DNA of 64,000 nt. It comes from JAIBJN01 sp963699495. GTDB lineage: Bacteria > Actinomycetota > Thermoleophilia > Gaiellales > Gaiellaceae. The notes under the pieces were generated by a model, which searched no databases, was not told the DNA's origin, and worked only from the letters and a program-made list of their open reading frames with translations. The DNA lies in contig CAVOUB010000002.1 in assembly GCA_963699495.1 (NCBI GenBank), forward strand, positions 164,689 to 228,688. The letters are read 5' to 3'. Position 1 is the first letter of the stretch. Each line of letters begins with the position of its first letter. Positions 8,017-17,695 of the stretch are shown piece after piece. The position numbers and the translations under genes are program-made.

Positions 8017-9623
8017 AGCCGAACGACCTCGCAGTCCCGGGCGACCACGTCGGACCGGTCTGCGACGACACGGTCGCGGCCGCTCCCGCAGTGGATCGTG
8101 TCGCGTGCGCCTCCCCGGGCGAGGATGACGTCATTTCCGTCCCCGGCGAGCACGACGTCTCGGCCGGCACGGGGCTCGATCCGGTCGTTGCCGCCCTTCG
8201 CGCAGATGTAGTCGAACCACGGGCTGCCCACGAGCACGTTCCGCTTGGGGGTGCCCTCGCGGGTGCAGTAGCCGAGCAGGGTCAGCCGCGGCGGAGGTGG
8301 GCTGCAGAGCTTGCGCAGGCGCATGCGCTGGACATGGCGGAGCTCGCGATACGCGGGCCGCCCTGCCAGGTTCTCGAGCTCGTAGGGGTCGGCGGCGAGG
8401 TTGTAGAGCTCCTCCTCGCCGGTCGAGTACTGGACGTACTTCAGCGCCGGGCGCCGCAGCGCACAGTAGGGAGGCGCGAAGGGGCCCATGTGCTCGACGA
8501 GGAACAGATTCCTCCAGAGATCCACGGGGTCCCCCAGGAGGGGCTCGAGGCTGCGGCCCTCCGCCGGGAAGGGCGCCCCGGCCACAGCGGCGAAGGTCGG
8601 GGCGAGGTCGATGTTGAGCGCCAGGCGCGACTCCTTCCGGGGGGCGCCGGCGAGCGGGTCGTAGCGGATGACCAGCGGCACCCGGATGGAGGACTCGTCC
8701 GCGACGTACTTCGAGTTCCAGCGGTTCTCGCCCCAGGAGAGCCCGTTGTCGGACGTGAAGGCGACCAGCGTGTTGTGAAGGCGACCCGTGTCCGCCAGCG
8801 CGTCGACGAGCTCCCCCACCGCGTCGTCCACCGCGAGCAGGGACTCGAGCTGCTTCTCGTGCAGCCCGTCCTCCAGGGCCTGGCGCGCTTCGTCCCAGAG
8901 CGGGCGGGCCTGCGCGAACGCCGGCTTGTCGGAGACGTCCTCCTCGTTGTAGTTGGGCGGGCGCCACGGCTCCATGCCGGCAAAGGCGCCTTCGTGCCGC
9001 CGAGCCGGCACCGCCGGCAGGTGCGGGGCCGTCGGGGCGAAGACGACGAAGAGCGGGCCACTCGCGCTCCTGATGAAGTCCGCGGCCTTGTCCGCGAGGA
9101 CGTCCGTCGAGTAGTTGCCGAGCCCGTTGTACGGGACGAGGGCTCCGTCCTCGTTGAGGGTGAAGTCGTAGTAGAGATTCGAGCCGGTGGTGATGAAGGC
9201 CGCCCAGCGCGACCAGCCGGGCGGGACGTAGGTGCCGGCGTAGCCGTTCAGGTACTTGCCGAAGTGGGCCGTCTGATAGCCGGCCGCCTGCAGCGTCGTC
9301 GCGATCGTGCTCGCGTCCCGGAAGACGTGGAAGCCGCCGTACTTCCCCTGGTTGGAGTAGACGCCGGTGGTGTGCGAGTACTGACCCGTGAGGATGCTCG
9401 CCCGGCTGGGGCAGCAGAGCGGGTTGACGACGAACGCATTCGTGAAGTCGACGCCGTGGCCGACCAGTTTGGACTGCACGGTCGGCATCTGCTCGATCGT
9501 GTCGAAGCGCTGGTCGTCGGTGAGGACGAGCACGATGCTGGGCTGCTGCGCCTGCGCCGCGTGAGCCAGCGCGAGCGCGGCCAGGATCGCGAGTGCGCAG
9601 CTGACGGGACCCCTCGCGCGCAT
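8013..9623 (-). CDS. Secreted arylsulfatase-type sulfatase with C-terminal RTX-like repeats
   Basis: Hydrolyses sulfate esters outside the cell. Signal peptide residues 1-25 (cleavage near AHAAQA). Metal-binding Asp pair in VLTDDQRFD. Cys70 in the C-x-P-S-R motif (LCCPSRASILTG) is the residue converted to formylglycine. The last 70 residues (about 465-536) carry RTX-like G-x-D segments (GNDRIE, GRDVVLAGDGNDVI, GSGRDRV), unusual on a sulfatase. No formylglycine-generating enzyme gene lies in the window. ATG lies 8 nt after a GATACT box, probably leaderless. The adjacent co-directional gene also has an RTX tail, so the two may work together on a sulfated polymer; that is inference. Confidence 0.92.
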   Translation of the reverse strand: MRARGPVSCALAILAALALAHAAQAQQPSIVLVLTDDQRFDTIEQMPTVQSKLVGHGVDFTNAFVVNPLCCPSRASILTGQYSHTTGVYSNQGKYGGFHVFRDASTIATTLQAAGYQTAHFGKYLNGYAGTYVPPGWSRWAAFITTGSNLYYDFTLNEDGALVPYNGLGNYSTDVLADKAADFIRSASGPLFVVFAPTAPHLPAVPARRHEGAFAGMEPWRPPNYNEEDVSDKPAFAQARPLWDEARQALEDGLHEKQLESLLAVDDAVGELVDALADTGRLHNTLVAFTSDNGLSWGENRWNSKYVADESSIRVPLVIRYDPLAGAPRKESRLALNIDLAPTFAAVAGAPFPAEGRSLEPLLGDPVDLWRNLFLVEHMGPFAPPYCALRRPALKYVQYSTGEEELYNLAADPYELENLAGRPAYRELRHVQRMRLRKLCSPPPPRLTLLGYCTREGTPKRNVLVGSPWFDYICAKGGNDRIEPRAGRDVVLAGDGNDVILARGGARDTIHCGSGRDRVVADRSDVVARDCEVVRL

Positions 9624-9665
9624 GGCGCGAGAGTATCGGCTGAGGCGGTGGAGCAGCAGAACGGC

Positions 9666-10835
9666 CTAGGGGCAGCCCCGCTTCAGGTCGGTGCGATCGC
9701 CGTTGCACGCGTCGGGGCCCGGGCCGCCGATCAGCTGGTCGCCTCGGGCGCGGTCGCGGGCATCCAGCGAGTCGGCGCCCCCGGCGCCGCGCAGGACGTC
9801 CCGGCCGTGGCGGTCGAAGATCAGGTCGGAGCCTCCCTGTCCGTTCATCACGTCGTTGCCGCCGCCTCCGAAGATCAGGTCCGCTCCGCCGCCGCCGAGG
9901 ATGAGGTCGCCGCCGCCCAGGCCGCGGATCTCCTCGGCGCCGGGTGTTCCGGTGAGCGTTTCCCCGCCGGGCGATCCGAGGACCAGCGGGCCCCAGCTGA
10001 GCGTGATCCGGGTGGTGTCGAACAGTCCTTCCAGAGGCGTGATCTGGATCATGTAGGTCTTGGACGCTTCGGCGTCCACGAGCGGGAGCCAGCTCGAGCA
10101 GCAGCCGCGATCCGGGTCGTCGTCGTTGGAGCCCAGCTCGACGAGCGACTCGACGCTGGTTCCCTCGTACACCGCCAGGACGGTGTCGACTCCGCGACTG
10201 CCGAAGGTCGACACCTTGTACGTGCCGTCCGCCGGCGGCTGCCACGAATACCAGGTGCTCGACTCGGCGCCGAAGGGCTGCTCGCCCAGCTCCGTCGTTG
10301 ACCCGTCGAGCGTGTCGTCGGTGCGGGTGCCCGACGCTCCCGTCAGGGCGATCGCCTCCGAGAAGTTGTCGTTCGCCGGCGACGGCACGGCGGCGACGAG
10401 AAAGATGCCCGCCTTGCCGGCGAACCCGTCGATCGCGATCCGGTAGGTCGTCCCGGCGATGGTCGGGAAGCTGACGCTCGACCCGCCCACGTTCGTGTCG
10501 TCGTTCGAAGCCACTTCCGTCAGGGCGTTCACGGCCGTCCCCGTGTAGACGCCGAGCACCGTGTCGAAGAGCGCGTCGGAGATCACGGCGACGTGCGGGA
10601 CGCTGCCGTCGAGCGGCGCCGTCCACGTGAACCAGACGGACTTCCCGCCGGCGTTGCCGGCGTGATCCGGCTCGCCGGCCTCCTTCGTGGCCCCGACATT
10701 CGAGCCGAAGACGAACTCGTCCTCGGCCGTGTTCAGGTCGATCGCGTTGGCGAAGTCGTCGTTCGCGGGCGCAGCGAGCGCGGTAGCTGGGAGGGCAAGG
10801 GCCAAGGTCACGATGACGAGCGGGGCGATGCGCAC
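9666..10835 (-). CDS. Secreted protein with two PPC-like domains and RTX repeats
   Basis: Signal peptide residues 1-22 (LVIVTLALALPATALAAPAN). Two related beta-domains follow, each opening with an N-D-x-F-x-x-A motif: NDDFANAIDL at about residue 25 and NDNFSEAIALTG at about 155, resembling bacterial pre-peptidase C-terminal domains with WFTWTAP and WYSWQPP strands. Residues 285-370 hold calcium-binding RTX nonapeptides (GGGDLILGGGGADLIFGGGG). No catalytic domain, so a binding or surface role is likely. GTG start with a strong Shine-Dalgarno GAGGAGGT, unlike the leaderless neighbours. The sulfatase gene lies immediately downstream. Confidence 0.85.
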   Translation of the reverse strand: MRIAPLVIVTLALALPATALAAPANDDFANAIDLNTAEDEFVFGSNVGATKEAGEPDHAGNAGGKSVWFTWTAPLDGSVPHVAVISDALFDTVLGVYTGTAVNALTEVASNDDTNVGGSSVSFPTIAGTTYRIAIDGFAGKAGIFLVAAVPSPANDNFSEAIALTGASGTRTDDTLDGSTTELGEQPFGAESSTWYSWQPPADGTYKVSTFGSRGVDTVLAVYEGTSVESLVELGSNDDDPDRGCCSSWLPLVDAEASKTYMIQITPLEGLFDTTRITLSWGPLVLGSPGGETLTGTPGAEEIRGLGGGDLILGGGGADLIFGGGGNDVMNGQGGSDLIFDRHGRDVLRGAGGADSLDARDRARGDQLIGGPGPDACNGDRTDLKRGCP

Positions 10836-10912
10836 TCGACTACCTCCTCGGAGAGATTGACGGGACCGTACGACTTCCGGCAGCGGCCTTCAAGCGCCGG
10901 ATGAGCGCTGGC

Positions 10913-10918
10913 TAGGAT
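10913..10918 (+). promoter_or_regulatory. -10 box of uvrB (leaderless)
   Basis: TAGGAT, 7 nt before the GTG at 10926. It overlaps an upstream in-frame ATG at 10917, which argues that the GTG is the true start. Confidence 0.5.
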
Positions 10919-10925
10919 GATCGTC

Positions 10926-12935
10926 GTGCCGCCCTTCCGCGTATCCGAGGCCTACCGGCCGACGGGCGACCAGCCGCAGGCGATCGCCGCGCTGTCCGAG
11001 TCGATCAAGCGCGGCGACCGCTTCCAGACCCTGCTCGGGGCGACCGGGACGGGCAAGACGGCGGCGATGGCGTGGATCGCCGAGCAGGTGCAGCGCCCGA
11101 CGCTCGTGATCGCGCACAACAAGACGCTCGCCGCGCAGCTCTGCAACGAGTTCCGCGAGTTCCTTCCGGACAGCGCGGTCGAGTACTTCGTTTCCTACTA
11201 CGACTACTACCAGCCCGAGGCCTACGTCCCGCAGGCAGACCTCTACATCGAGAAGGACGCGTCGATCAACGACGACATCGACCGGCTCCGGCACGCGGCG
11301 ACCGCGGCGCTCCTGGCCCGCAAGGACGTGCTCATCGTCGCCTCGGTCTCCTGCATCTACGGCATCGGCTCGCCCGAGGCCTACGAGGAGAAGACGGTCG
11401 CGCTCGGGGTCGGCCAGGAGATCGACCGGGACGTGATGCTGCGGAAGCTGGTCGACATCCAGTACGCCCGCAACGACTCCATCCTCGGGCGAGGGCGCTT
11501 CCGGGTCCGGGGCGACGTCGTCGAGGTGCAGCCCGCCCATATGGAGTCCGCCTACCGCATCTCGTTCTTCGGCGACGAGGTGGAGCAGGTCACGCACTTC
11601 GACCCGCTCTCGGGCGAGATCTACGCTCGCCTCGAGCACCTCGCCATCTTCCCGGCGACCCAGTACGTCACCTCGCGGGACACGATCGAGCGCGCCGTCG
11701 GCGAGATCAAGCACGAGCTCCAGGAGCAGGTCAACCTCTTCGACTCGCAGGGGAAGCTGCTCGAGGCGCACCGGATCCGGCAGCGCACGGAGTACGACCT
11801 GGAGATGCTGCAGGAGCTCGGCTACTGCAACGGGATCGAGAACTACTCGCGGATCCTCGACAACCGCGCTCCCGGGACGCCGCCGCACACCCTGCTCGAC
11901 TTCTTCGGCGACGAGTTCCTCGTCATGATCGACGAGTCGCACCAGACCGTGCCGCAGATCGGCGGCATGTACGAGGGCGACCGCTCGCGCAAGGAGACGC
12001 TGGTCGAGCACGGCTTCCGGCTCCCGTCCGCATTGGACAACCGGCCGCTCCGCTTCGACGAGTTCCTGGAGCGGGCGCCGCAGCTGCTCTTCGTCTCCGC
12101 GACGCCGGGGGCGTTCGAGCTGCGCAACTCCACGAACGTGGCCGAGCAGATCATCCGCCCGACCGGGGTCGTCGACCCCGATGTGGAGCTGCGCCCCACG
12201 AAGAACCAGATCGACGACCTCCTGAACGAGATCAGGCGGCGCGAGGAGGCGGGCGAGCGCGTCCTCGTCACGACGCTGACGAAGAAGATGGCCGAGGACC
12301 TGACCGACTACCTGCTCGAGTCGGGCGTGCGCACGCGCTACCTCCATTCCGAGGTGGACACGCTCGACCGCATCAAGATCATCCGCGAGCTGCGCCTGGG
12401 CGAGTACGACGTCCTCGTCGGCGTCAACCTCCTGCGCGAGGGGCTCGACCTGCCGGAGGTCTCGCTCGTCGCCATCCTCGACGCCGACAAGGAGGGCTTC
12501 CTCCGCGGTCAGACCGCGCTGATCCAGACGATCGGGCGCGCGGCGAGGAACGTCAACGGCAAGGTCGTCATGTACGCCGACAAGCTGACCGAGGCGATCA
12601 AGGGCGCCATCGACGAGACGACGCGCAGGCGCGACATCCAGCTCCGCTACAACGAGGAGCACGGAATCACGCCGGAGTCGATCGTCAAGGGCGTCTCCGA
12701 CATCGCCGAGTTCCTCTCGCTCGAGTCGGCCCCGCACGTCCCGGGCCGCCGGCGCCGCGGCCAGCGCCAGGTCGAGGGCATGTCCAGCGAGGAGCTGGAG
12801 AAGCTCGTGGTCACGCTCGAGGAGGAGATGTACGCCGCCGCCGAGGAGCTCCGCTTCGAGTACGCGGCCAAGCTCCGCGACGAGCTCAAGGACCTCCGCC
12901 GCGAGCTCCAGGCGACCGCCGAGCCCGCCGCTTAG
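10926..12935 (+). CDS. uvrB: Excinuclease ABC subunit B
   Basis: DNA-damage verification helicase-like subunit of nucleotide excision repair; loads from UvrA and recruits UvrC. Walker A GATGTGKTAAM, the beta-hairpin region with SYYDYYQPEAYVP, DEAD-like motif VMIDESHQT, helicase motif GRAARNVNGKVVMYAD, and a C-terminal UVR motif (LEEEMYAAAEELRFEYAAKL) for UvrC contact. About 669 residues, normal. An ATG at 10917 would add three residues but overlaps the -10 box, so GTG 10926 is preferred. uvrA is 9.4 kb downstream on the same strand. Confidence 0.97.
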   Translation: MPPFRVSEAYRPTGDQPQAIAALSESIKRGDRFQTLLGATGTGKTAAMAWIAEQVQRPTLVIAHNKTLAAQLCNEFREFLPDSAVEYFVSYYDYYQPEAYVPQADLYIEKDASINDDIDRLRHAATAALLARKDVLIVASVSCIYGIGSPEAYEEKTVALGVGQEIDRDVMLRKLVDIQYARNDSILGRGRFRVRGDVVEVQPAHMESAYRISFFGDEVEQVTHFDPLSGEIYARLEHLAIFPATQYVTSRDTIERAVGEIKHELQEQVNLFDSQGKLLEAHRIRQRTEYDLEMLQELGYCNGIENYSRILDNRAPGTPPHTLLDFFGDEFLVMIDESHQTVPQIGGMYEGDRSRKETLVEHGFRLPSALDNRPLRFDEFLERAPQLLFVSATPGAFELRNSTNVAEQIIRPTGVVDPDVELRPTKNQIDDLLNEIRRREEAGERVLVTTLTKKMAEDLTDYLLESGVRTRYLHSEVDTLDRIKIIRELRLGEYDVLVGVNLLREGLDLPEVSLVAILDADKEGFLRGQTALIQTIGRAARNVNGKVVMYADKLTEAIKGAIDETTRRRDIQLRYNEEHGITPESIVKGVSDIAEFLSLESAPHVPGRRRRGQRQVEGMSSEELEKLVVTLEEEMYAAAEELRFEYAAKLRDELKDLRRELQATAEPAA

Positions 12936-12977
12936 CGGCCGGCTCGGCGGATGCTCAGCTCACGCCTCTGTGTGAGT

Positions 12978-13964
12978 TCACGTTTCCACGCGTGAGAGCG
13001 TGTTGTCGAACTGGTTCACGACCCAGACGGCGCCCTCGCCGGCGGCGACGCCCTGGGGCCTCGATCCGACCTTGACAGGCTCGCCGACGACGGCGTCCGA
13101 CTCGGGGTCGATCTGCACGAGCCTGCCGTCCGCGCTTGCCACCCAGACGGCCCCGTCGTCACCCACCGTCACGGCGATCGGCTGCCCTCCAACGGTGATC
13201 GTGCCGGCCACCTTGCCCGTCCGCGCGTCGATGCGCGTCACGGTGCCGTCGTCGTAGTTGGCGACCCAGACGGTCCCATCGGCGACTGCGAGGCCGAAGG
13301 GGCCGGCTCCCACACGGATCGGCTTGTCCCGCCGGTTCGTCGCCACGTCGAGGCGAACCACCGTGCCCTCGCTCGGGCTCGAGACCCAGGCCGACCCGTC
13401 CGCCACGGCGAGCCCCGCGAAGTCGGGCGTCCCGGAGCGGCCCACGAGGCGGGGCGACTCGGAGAGCACCTTGCCCGACTTCGGGTCGATGCGGATGACG
13501 GTTCCGGCGAGGGAGTTGAAGGCCCAGACCGACCCCTCGCCGACTGCGACTGCCAGCGGTCGGTCACCCACCGGGATCGGCTTCCCCACGACCTGCCCCG
13601 ACTCCGGATCGATCCGAACGACCGAGTCTCCCACCATGTTCGCCACCCAGATCGCGCCCTCGCCGGCGGCGAGGCTGACCGGCTCCTTGGCGACGAGGAT
13701 CGGCTCGCCGACAGCCGTCAGCGAGATCGGATCGATTCGTGTGACCGTATCGTCCTGCGTGTTGGCGACCCAGACGGATCCCCCGGCGACCGCGACCGCG
13801 GTGGGCAGATGCCCGACCTCGATCTCGTCGACGGTGGGTCCCTGCGCCGGCTTGGGCGCCGGAGCCGAGCCGCTCTCGGCAGCCGGCGTGTCTTCGCTTC
13901 CCCCGCATCCGCCGCCTCCGGCGAGGAGTGCGAGGGTGGCTAGCGTTGCGAGTAACGCTCTCAT
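12978..13964 (-). CDS. Lipoprotein with YVTN/Vgb-type beta-propeller
   Basis: Exported lipoprotein: signal segment LLATLATLALLAGGGGC with the lipobox Cys, then an Ala/Pro linker. The body is a series of blades of about 42-45 residues with the repeating pattern S/A-V-W-V-A-N-x-x-D-x-T-V-x-R-I-D-P (WVANTQDDTVTRIDP, WVANMVGDSVVRIDP, WVANYDDGTVTRIDA, WVVNQFDNTLSRVE). This resembles the NHL/virginiamycin B lyase-like propeller; no catalytic residues can be assigned. Start is the ATG at 13964 with Shine-Dalgarno GAGGTGG. Convergent with uvrB. Confidence 0.85.
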   Translation of the reverse strand: MRALLATLATLALLAGGGGCGGSEDTPAAESGSAPAPKPAQGPTVDEIEVGHLPTAVAVAGGSVWVANTQDDTVTRIDPISLTAVGEPILVAKEPVSLAAGEGAIWVANMVGDSVVRIDPESGQVVGKPIPVGDRPLAVAVGEGSVWAFNSLAGTVIRIDPKSGKVLSESPRLVGRSGTPDFAGLAVADGSAWVSSPSEGTVVRLDVATNRRDKPIRVGAGPFGLAVADGTVWVANYDDGTVTRIDARTGKVAGTITVGGQPIAVTVGDDGAVWVASADGRLVQIDPESDAVVGEPVKVGSRPQGVAAGEGAVWVVNQFDNTLSRVET

Positions 13965-14011
13965 CGTTCCCACCTCGTGTAGGTATCGGGAACCGTGAAG
14001 CGGTCCATCCC

Positions 14012-14284
14012 TCACGGCTCGTTCCTTTCGGTGACCACCGCATCCGCCACGCGCTCGATCGTGATGCCCGCGCGTGCGCCGGCCTCGACGACAGCAGCCG
14101 CCGACGGGGCCTCGTAGAGCAGGAACCAGGTCTCGTCCCCCGGCACGAAGATGGAGCGGAGATAGCGCACGGTGCTCCCGGCGCGGGACATCTCCTCCGC
14201 GGCCGTGCTGGCCCGGGCGGCCGCCTTCTCCAGGTCGCCCGGGCCCGCCTTCGGCAGGTACGACTCGGCGAGGTACCTCGGCAT
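14012..14284 (-). CDS. DUF4242-type small protein
   Basis: Ninety residues beginning MPRYLAESYLP, the usual opening of the DUF4242 / SCO4226-like ferredoxin-fold family, whose members may bind nickel; biochemical role unsettled. Contains RYLRSIFVPGDETWFLLYEA, also typical. Its ATG overlaps the stop of the upstream secreted-protein gene (TGATG), so the two are translationally coupled. Confidence 0.75.
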   Translation of the reverse strand: MPRYLAESYLPKAGPGDLEKAAARASTAAEEMSRAGSTVRYLRSIFVPGDETWFLLYEAPSAAAVVEAGARAGITIERVADAVVTERNEP

Positions 14285-14724
14285 CAACCGGCCCGAGGAG
14301 GCTTGATCCGGACCCAGCCTGCGAACACCGTGGTGTCTCCGACTCTGCTTGCGCGTGCCTGCACCTTTCCCCCCGCAAGGGCGACACCGTTCCAGGAGCC
14401 GCGTACCACCCAACCGTTCAGGAGGGTGACATCCGGCTCCTTGTCCAGCTTGAGGATGCCGACGAGGCTCACGGTGACGGAGCCGCGCGAGGACGAGAGC
14501 GTCTCCACGGCCGTGTAGTGAAAGATCTGGCCCTCGAGATCCACGGGCGTGACCACCGTGCTGACGTCCACCGGGCTCGAGGCGGTCTCCTCGCAGGTGA
14601 GCTCCGGGCAGTCCTTCTCGAACTGGATCGTGATCGCTCGCCGCCCGGACGAGTCTGCGAGGCCCGGCAGCAAGAGGGCCGCCAGCGAGACCGCCAGGAC
14701 AACCCCAGCAATGCGCAGCTTCAT
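14284..14724 (-). CDS. Secreted protein of unknown function
   Basis: 146 residues with a clear signal peptide (IAGVVLAVSLAALLLPGLADS). The mature part contains two nearby cysteines (KDCPELTCEET), probably a disulfide, and beta-rich sequence. No family recognised. Strong Shine-Dalgarno (AAAGGGAGGT) 4 nt before ATG, so this mRNA has a leader. Forms a two-gene unit with the DUF4242 gene. Confidence 0.65.
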   Translation of the reverse strand: MKLRIAGVVLAVSLAALLLPGLADSSGRRAITIQFEKDCPELTCEETASSPVDVSTVVTPVDLEGQIFHYTAVETLSSSRGSVTVSLVGILKLDKEPDVTLLNGWVVRGSWNGVALAGGKVQARASRVGDTTVFAGWVRIKPPRAG

Positions 14725-14787
14725 CGTGACCTCCCTTTAGAACGACAATGCCGTCCACCGTAGGCAGGCCCCGGCCGGCCGGAAACA

Positions 14788-14808
14788 GGCAAACCCCCAG
14801 GCTTTGCC
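14788..14808 (-). terminator. Terminator of the LuxR-family gene
   Basis: Read on the minus strand, the sequence after the LuxR stop forms a hairpin with stem GGCAAAGCC / GGGTTTGCC and a short loop, followed by TGTTTCC. It separates the regulator from the secreted-protein gene. Confidence 0.6.
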
Positions 14809-14813
14809 CGCTT

Positions 14814-17567
14814 CTACCCTGGGAACCGGCGCGCCAGCTCGGCGCGCGAGCGGAGGCCGAGCTTGCGATACACGTGCGAGAGATGGAACTCGACCGTGCG
14901 GGCGCTCACGAACAGCTCCCCGGCCACCTCCTTGTTCGTTCGCCCCTCTGCGACGAGCTCGGCGACCCGACGCTCCGTCGGCGTCAGCTCGTCGTGAGAT
15001 GCGGCTCTGCCGCCGATCCGGCCGAGCTCGACTCGGGCTTTCTGCGCCCAGAGTGTCGCGCCGAGCTCCTCGAAGACCTGCACCGCCTCGTCCAGGGTCG
15101 CCCGCGCGTCCCGCTTGCGCTTGGCCCGCCGCTGCGCTGCACCGAGAGCCAGGAGCGTGCGGGCGCGGTCGAACGGCATGGGCACGCGCGCGTGTTGTGC
15201 CAGAGCTTGCTCGAACGCCGCGACGGCGCCTTCTCTCTCGCCTGTTGCTGCCAGGAGCAGCCCGCGGCAGCGGAAGCCGGCGGCCAGCGCCGAGGCGCGA
15301 TCGAGCGCGCGGCCTCGCTCCTCGAGCCACTCGAGACGCTCCACTGCCTCGTCCAGCCGTCCGAGCGCGATGAGCGCCTCGATTTCGTCGGGGACGAAGC
15401 GGACCGAGCCCGGCTCACCGACTCCGGCCGCGAGTAGCCGCTCTCGCTGCGGAGCGAGCAGGCGGGCGGCCTCCTCCGGTCGCTCGAGCGAGAGCTCGAG
15501 CAGGCCGAGCGCCCACACCGCATGGATCCTCGCCACCTCCATCCCGCGCTCGCCGGCGAGCGTGAGCGCCTCCGCCGCGTCGGCTCTGGCCTCGGCCTCC
15601 CGGCCGAGCGACGCCCGCACGAGCGCCTGGATGGAGAGCGCCCACGCCTGCTGCGGCCGCTGTGCCGTTTGCAGCGCCACCTCGTACCCTTCCTCGGCGA
15701 CACGTGCTGCCTCCTGCCAGCGTCCCGTCAGATACTCCGCCACTGCGAGGTTCGCGAGGATCATCGAGACCGAGGACTCGTCGCCGCGCCCCCGGGCGTC
15801 CTCGTGGGTTTGGCGCAGCCGCGCAGCCCCGTCCTCGCACTCGTCGGTCCAGGACAGGTACAGCGCCCAGGCATGGCGTGGCGAATCGACGACGCGCTCG
15901 GGGTCAGGACCCAGCTCGCCGGCGGCCCGCAAGGTCGCGGCAGCGGTCGGGCGTCCGAGTAGCGCCTCGACGATGCCCTGCTCGGTCAGCAACTGAGCCT
16001 GGAGAGCGACGGCGCCCAGGCGCGCCGCCAGGTCGGCCGCGAGGGTGGCGTGCTCGAGTGCGCTCTCGAGCTCCTCGCGCATGTAGAAGAGCGCGTTGGC
16101 GAGGCCCCCCGCCGCTTCCGCGCGCACCCGGTCGCCCGTCCCCGGCTGCCCGAGCGCCTGCCCCGCGAGCGCCGCGCTCTGCGGCTGGTCTCCTTCGAAG
16201 CGGGCCAGTTGTGCGAGGCTCACGAGCGCCGCTGCGCGGGCGTCACCCGTGCGCGCCGCCGCCAGCGCCTGCTCGAACAGCTCACGGGCTCTCATCGTGT
16301 CGCCCGCGACGAAGCGGTAGCGAGCCGCCGCCACCGTCCGGCGGTGCGCGTCGTCCGGGCGGTCGAGCGGCGTCAGCCGACGGGCATCCTCGCACAGCTC
16401 GGCGGCCGTCGCGGTCGCGCCCCGGGCCCGCGCGTGCTCCGCTGCCTCCTCGAGGGCCCGCGCAATGTCGGAATCCGGAGCGTCGGTCGAGAGAGCGAGG
16501 TGGCGGGCGCGCTCGTCCGCGTCGGGGACGAGCTCCGCGAGGCGCCGGTGGAGCTCGCGGCGCCCGATCGGGTCGAGGCTCTGGTACGCCGCAGAGGCGA
16601 GCAACGGGTGGGTGAAGCGGACGTGGTCGTTCTCGAGCTCGATCACCTGGGCGTCGAGCGCGGGTCGGAGGGCTCTCTCTCCGTCGGCGACGGCGGCGGC
16701 GAGAAGCCCGACCGTCGGCTGAGAGAGCGCCGCGGCCGCGGCGAGGACCTCGCGGCTCGCCGGCGGCAGTGCCTCGAGCCGGGAGCGAACGAGCTCCTGG
16801 AGCCGGCCGGGGACCGGCAGCGGCTCGCCCGGCGAGAGCTCGGCCTCGTGTGCCTGCAGCGCGCGGCCGAGCTCGAGGCCGAAGAACGGGTTGCCGCCGC
16901 TCACCTCGTGGACCCGGCGCAGCGCCGGCCGCGGCAGGACGAGGTCCAGCCGCGCGTGCAGCAGCCTGTGCACGGCGCCGAGCGCGAGCGGACCGACCAG
17001 GAGCGAGGAGAAGCGCTCGTCTTCGACGAGCCCGGCCGGGGCGTCGGTGCCGAGGCGGTGCGCGAGCAGGAGCCCGACCGGCTCCTCCCGCAGCCGCCGC
17101 CACGCGAACGACGCGACCTTGGCCGACGGGGGATCGAGCCACTGGACGTCGTCGACGGCGACCAGCACGGGGCCTACGCGCGCGAGCTCGCGGAGTATGC
17201 CGAGCACGGCCACCGCGACAGCGCGCTCGTCTGGGGGCGTGTCCCTCGGCGGTGCGAGCAGGAGCGCGACCCGGAGTGCATCGGCCTGCGGCTCCGGCAG
17301 CTCGCTGAGCACCTCGTCGAGCGTGCCTCCGACCAGGTCGCCGAGACCCGCGAACGGCAGCCCCGCCTCCGCCTCCGCGGGCCGGGTCTCGAGCACGCGG
17401 CAGCCCCGCTTGCGCGCCTCCTCCACCGCGGCGAGCCAGAGCGTGGTCTTTCCGGCACCTGCCTCTCCCTCGATCACGAGCCCGCTCGAGCCGGCCGCGA
17501 GGGCGTCGAGGAAGTCCACCGTCCGTTCCAGCTCGGCGTCTCTCCCGATCACTTCGGTCGTGCGCAT
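14814..17567 (-). CDS. Large LuxR-family ATPase regulator (LAL/MalT-like)
   Basis: 917 residues. An N-terminal AAA/STAND ATPase (Walker A GEAGAGKTT at about 34-42, Walker B VLVAVDDVQWLD near 140) is followed by helical TPR-like repeats (about 350-840), then a C-terminal LuxR helix-turn-helix (ELTPTERRVAELVAEG, NKEVAGELFVSARTVEFHLS, KLGLRSRAEL). This is the large ATP-binding LuxR layout; ligand and regulon cannot be read from sequence. ATG at 17567 follows a TAGGGT box by 14 nt. The neighbouring divergent endonuclease-fold gene is a possible target. Confidence 0.93.
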   Translation of the reverse strand: MRTTEVIGRDAELERTVDFLDALAAGSSGLVIEGEAGAGKTTLWLAAVEEARKRGCRVLETRPAEAEAGLPFAGLGDLVGGTLDEVLSELPEPQADALRVALLLAPPRDTPPDERAVAVAVLGILRELARVGPVLVAVDDVQWLDPPSAKVASFAWRRLREEPVGLLLAHRLGTDAPAGLVEDERFSSLLVGPLALGAVHRLLHARLDLVLPRPALRRVHEVSGGNPFFGLELGRALQAHEAELSPGEPLPVPGRLQELVRSRLEALPPASREVLAAAAALSQPTVGLLAAAVADGERALRPALDAQVIELENDHVRFTHPLLASAAYQSLDPIGRRELHRRLAELVPDADERARHLALSTDAPDSDIARALEEAAEHARARGATATAAELCEDARRLTPLDRPDDAHRRTVAAARYRFVAGDTMRARELFEQALAAARTGDARAAALVSLAQLARFEGDQPQSAALAGQALGQPGTGDRVRAEAAGGLANALFYMREELESALEHATLAADLAARLGAVALQAQLLTEQGIVEALLGRPTAAATLRAAGELGPDPERVVDSPRHAWALYLSWTDECEDGAARLRQTHEDARGRGDESSVSMILANLAVAEYLTGRWQEAARVAEEGYEVALQTAQRPQQAWALSIQALVRASLGREAEARADAAEALTLAGERGMEVARIHAVWALGLLELSLERPEEAARLLAPQRERLLAAGVGEPGSVRFVPDEIEALIALGRLDEAVERLEWLEERGRALDRASALAAGFRCRGLLLAATGEREGAVAAFEQALAQHARVPMPFDRARTLLALGAAQRRAKRKRDARATLDEAVQVFEELGATLWAQKARVELGRIGGRAASHDELTPTERRVAELVAEGRTNKEVAGELFVSARTVEFHLSHVYRKLGLRSRAELARRFPG

Positions 17568-17695
17568 GTTCGTCGGCCCTCGACCCTAGCGCGATTACCG
17601 CCCGGTAGCGGCCGGCGACGTGGTCACTGACTCGATGCGGCTGACGTACGGCACCGACTCACGATCACGGCTTCCGGAGCCTCCGGGCGGACCTG

